A DNA stretch of 5,344 bases. It comes from Chromatiales bacterium. Its GTDB lineage: Bacteria; Pseudomonadota; Gammaproteobacteria; Chromatiales; Chromatiaceae. Shown piece by piece: positions 5,309 to 5,344 of the stretch (its first letter is position 1; each line of letters starts with the position of its first letter). Location: assembly GCA_024639625.1 (NCBI GenBank), contig JAHEIA010000257.1:1-5344 (forward strand). Direction: 5' to 3'. Under the pieces are notes generated by a model. That model saw only the letters and a program-made list of their open reading frames with translations, was not told the origin of the DNA and made no database searches. The translations under genes were made by a program, and so were the position numbers.

Positions 5309-5337
5309 ATAATGCAGCGCTCTGTGGCAGTTTCCAA
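5309..5337 (-). promoter_or_regulatory. Candidate sigma-70 promoter for the glycine-zipper/HdeA pair
   Basis: On the minus strand TTGGAA (5332-5337) and CATTAT (5309-5314) are separated by exactly 17 bases. Each matches four of six consensus positions. Transcription would start near 5302 and give a leader of about 33 bases to the ATG at 5269, which has its own Shine-Dalgarno. The window ends just beyond, so further upstream elements cannot be seen. Confidence 0.4.
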
Positions 5338-5344
5338 TCACTCT

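Noticed and set aside
1..5344. CRISPR array, tRNA, rRNA or insertion sequence
   Set aside because: I saw no regularly spaced repeats, cloverleaf, rRNA-like segment, transposase or terminal inverted repeats anywhere in the window.

Overview
The window looks like chromosomal DNA of a GC-rich, Gram-negative proteobacterium, most likely a gammaproteobacterium. This rests on several secreted or membrane proteins with Sec-type signals, an HdeA-type periplasmic protein, a glycine-zipper envelope protein, and DUF3604, parvulin-like and HupE/UreJ proteins side by side. No marker gene fixes the genus, so the taxonomy is inference.

Left part (1-3819, plus strand). The window opens inside a DUF3604 gene, which ends at 564 and is followed by a good intrinsic-terminator candidate (590-634). 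Four tightly packed genes follow: a membrane-anchored parvulin-like (PpiC/SurA-type) protein (711-1595) and three HupE/UreJ-family membrane proteins of different subtypes (1592-2596, 2609-3220, 3217-3819). Two junctions are ATGA overlaps and the third is a 12-base gap with a Shine-Dalgarno, so they look like one operon. HupE/UreJ proteins are known or suspected metal (typically nickel) permeases or accessory proteins of hydrogenase and urease, but no such enzyme is encoded here. The parvulin-like protein could help fold the exported parts of these proteins or of a partner. The metal and the partner are unknown.

Right part (3820-5344, minus strand). This is a convergent cluster of small envelope-protein genes. 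In transcription order it holds a probable promoter (5309-5337), a YMGG-like glycine-zipper gene broken by a one-base frameshift (5269-4950), an intact HdeA/HdeB-family gene (4918-4604), a 274-base spacer with two large imperfect hairpins, a 71-residue membrane-anchored helical protein (4329-4114), and a decayed fragment that aligns with both ends of the HdeA-like protein (4113-3955). The frameshift puts the glycine-zipper frame into the HdeA frame with no stop between them, so a naive ORF call gives a false 'fusion'.

The points most worth a second look are the triple HupE/UreJ operon with a predicted N-terminal histidine on each mature protein, the repairable frameshift, the HdeA remnant, and the structured spacer.
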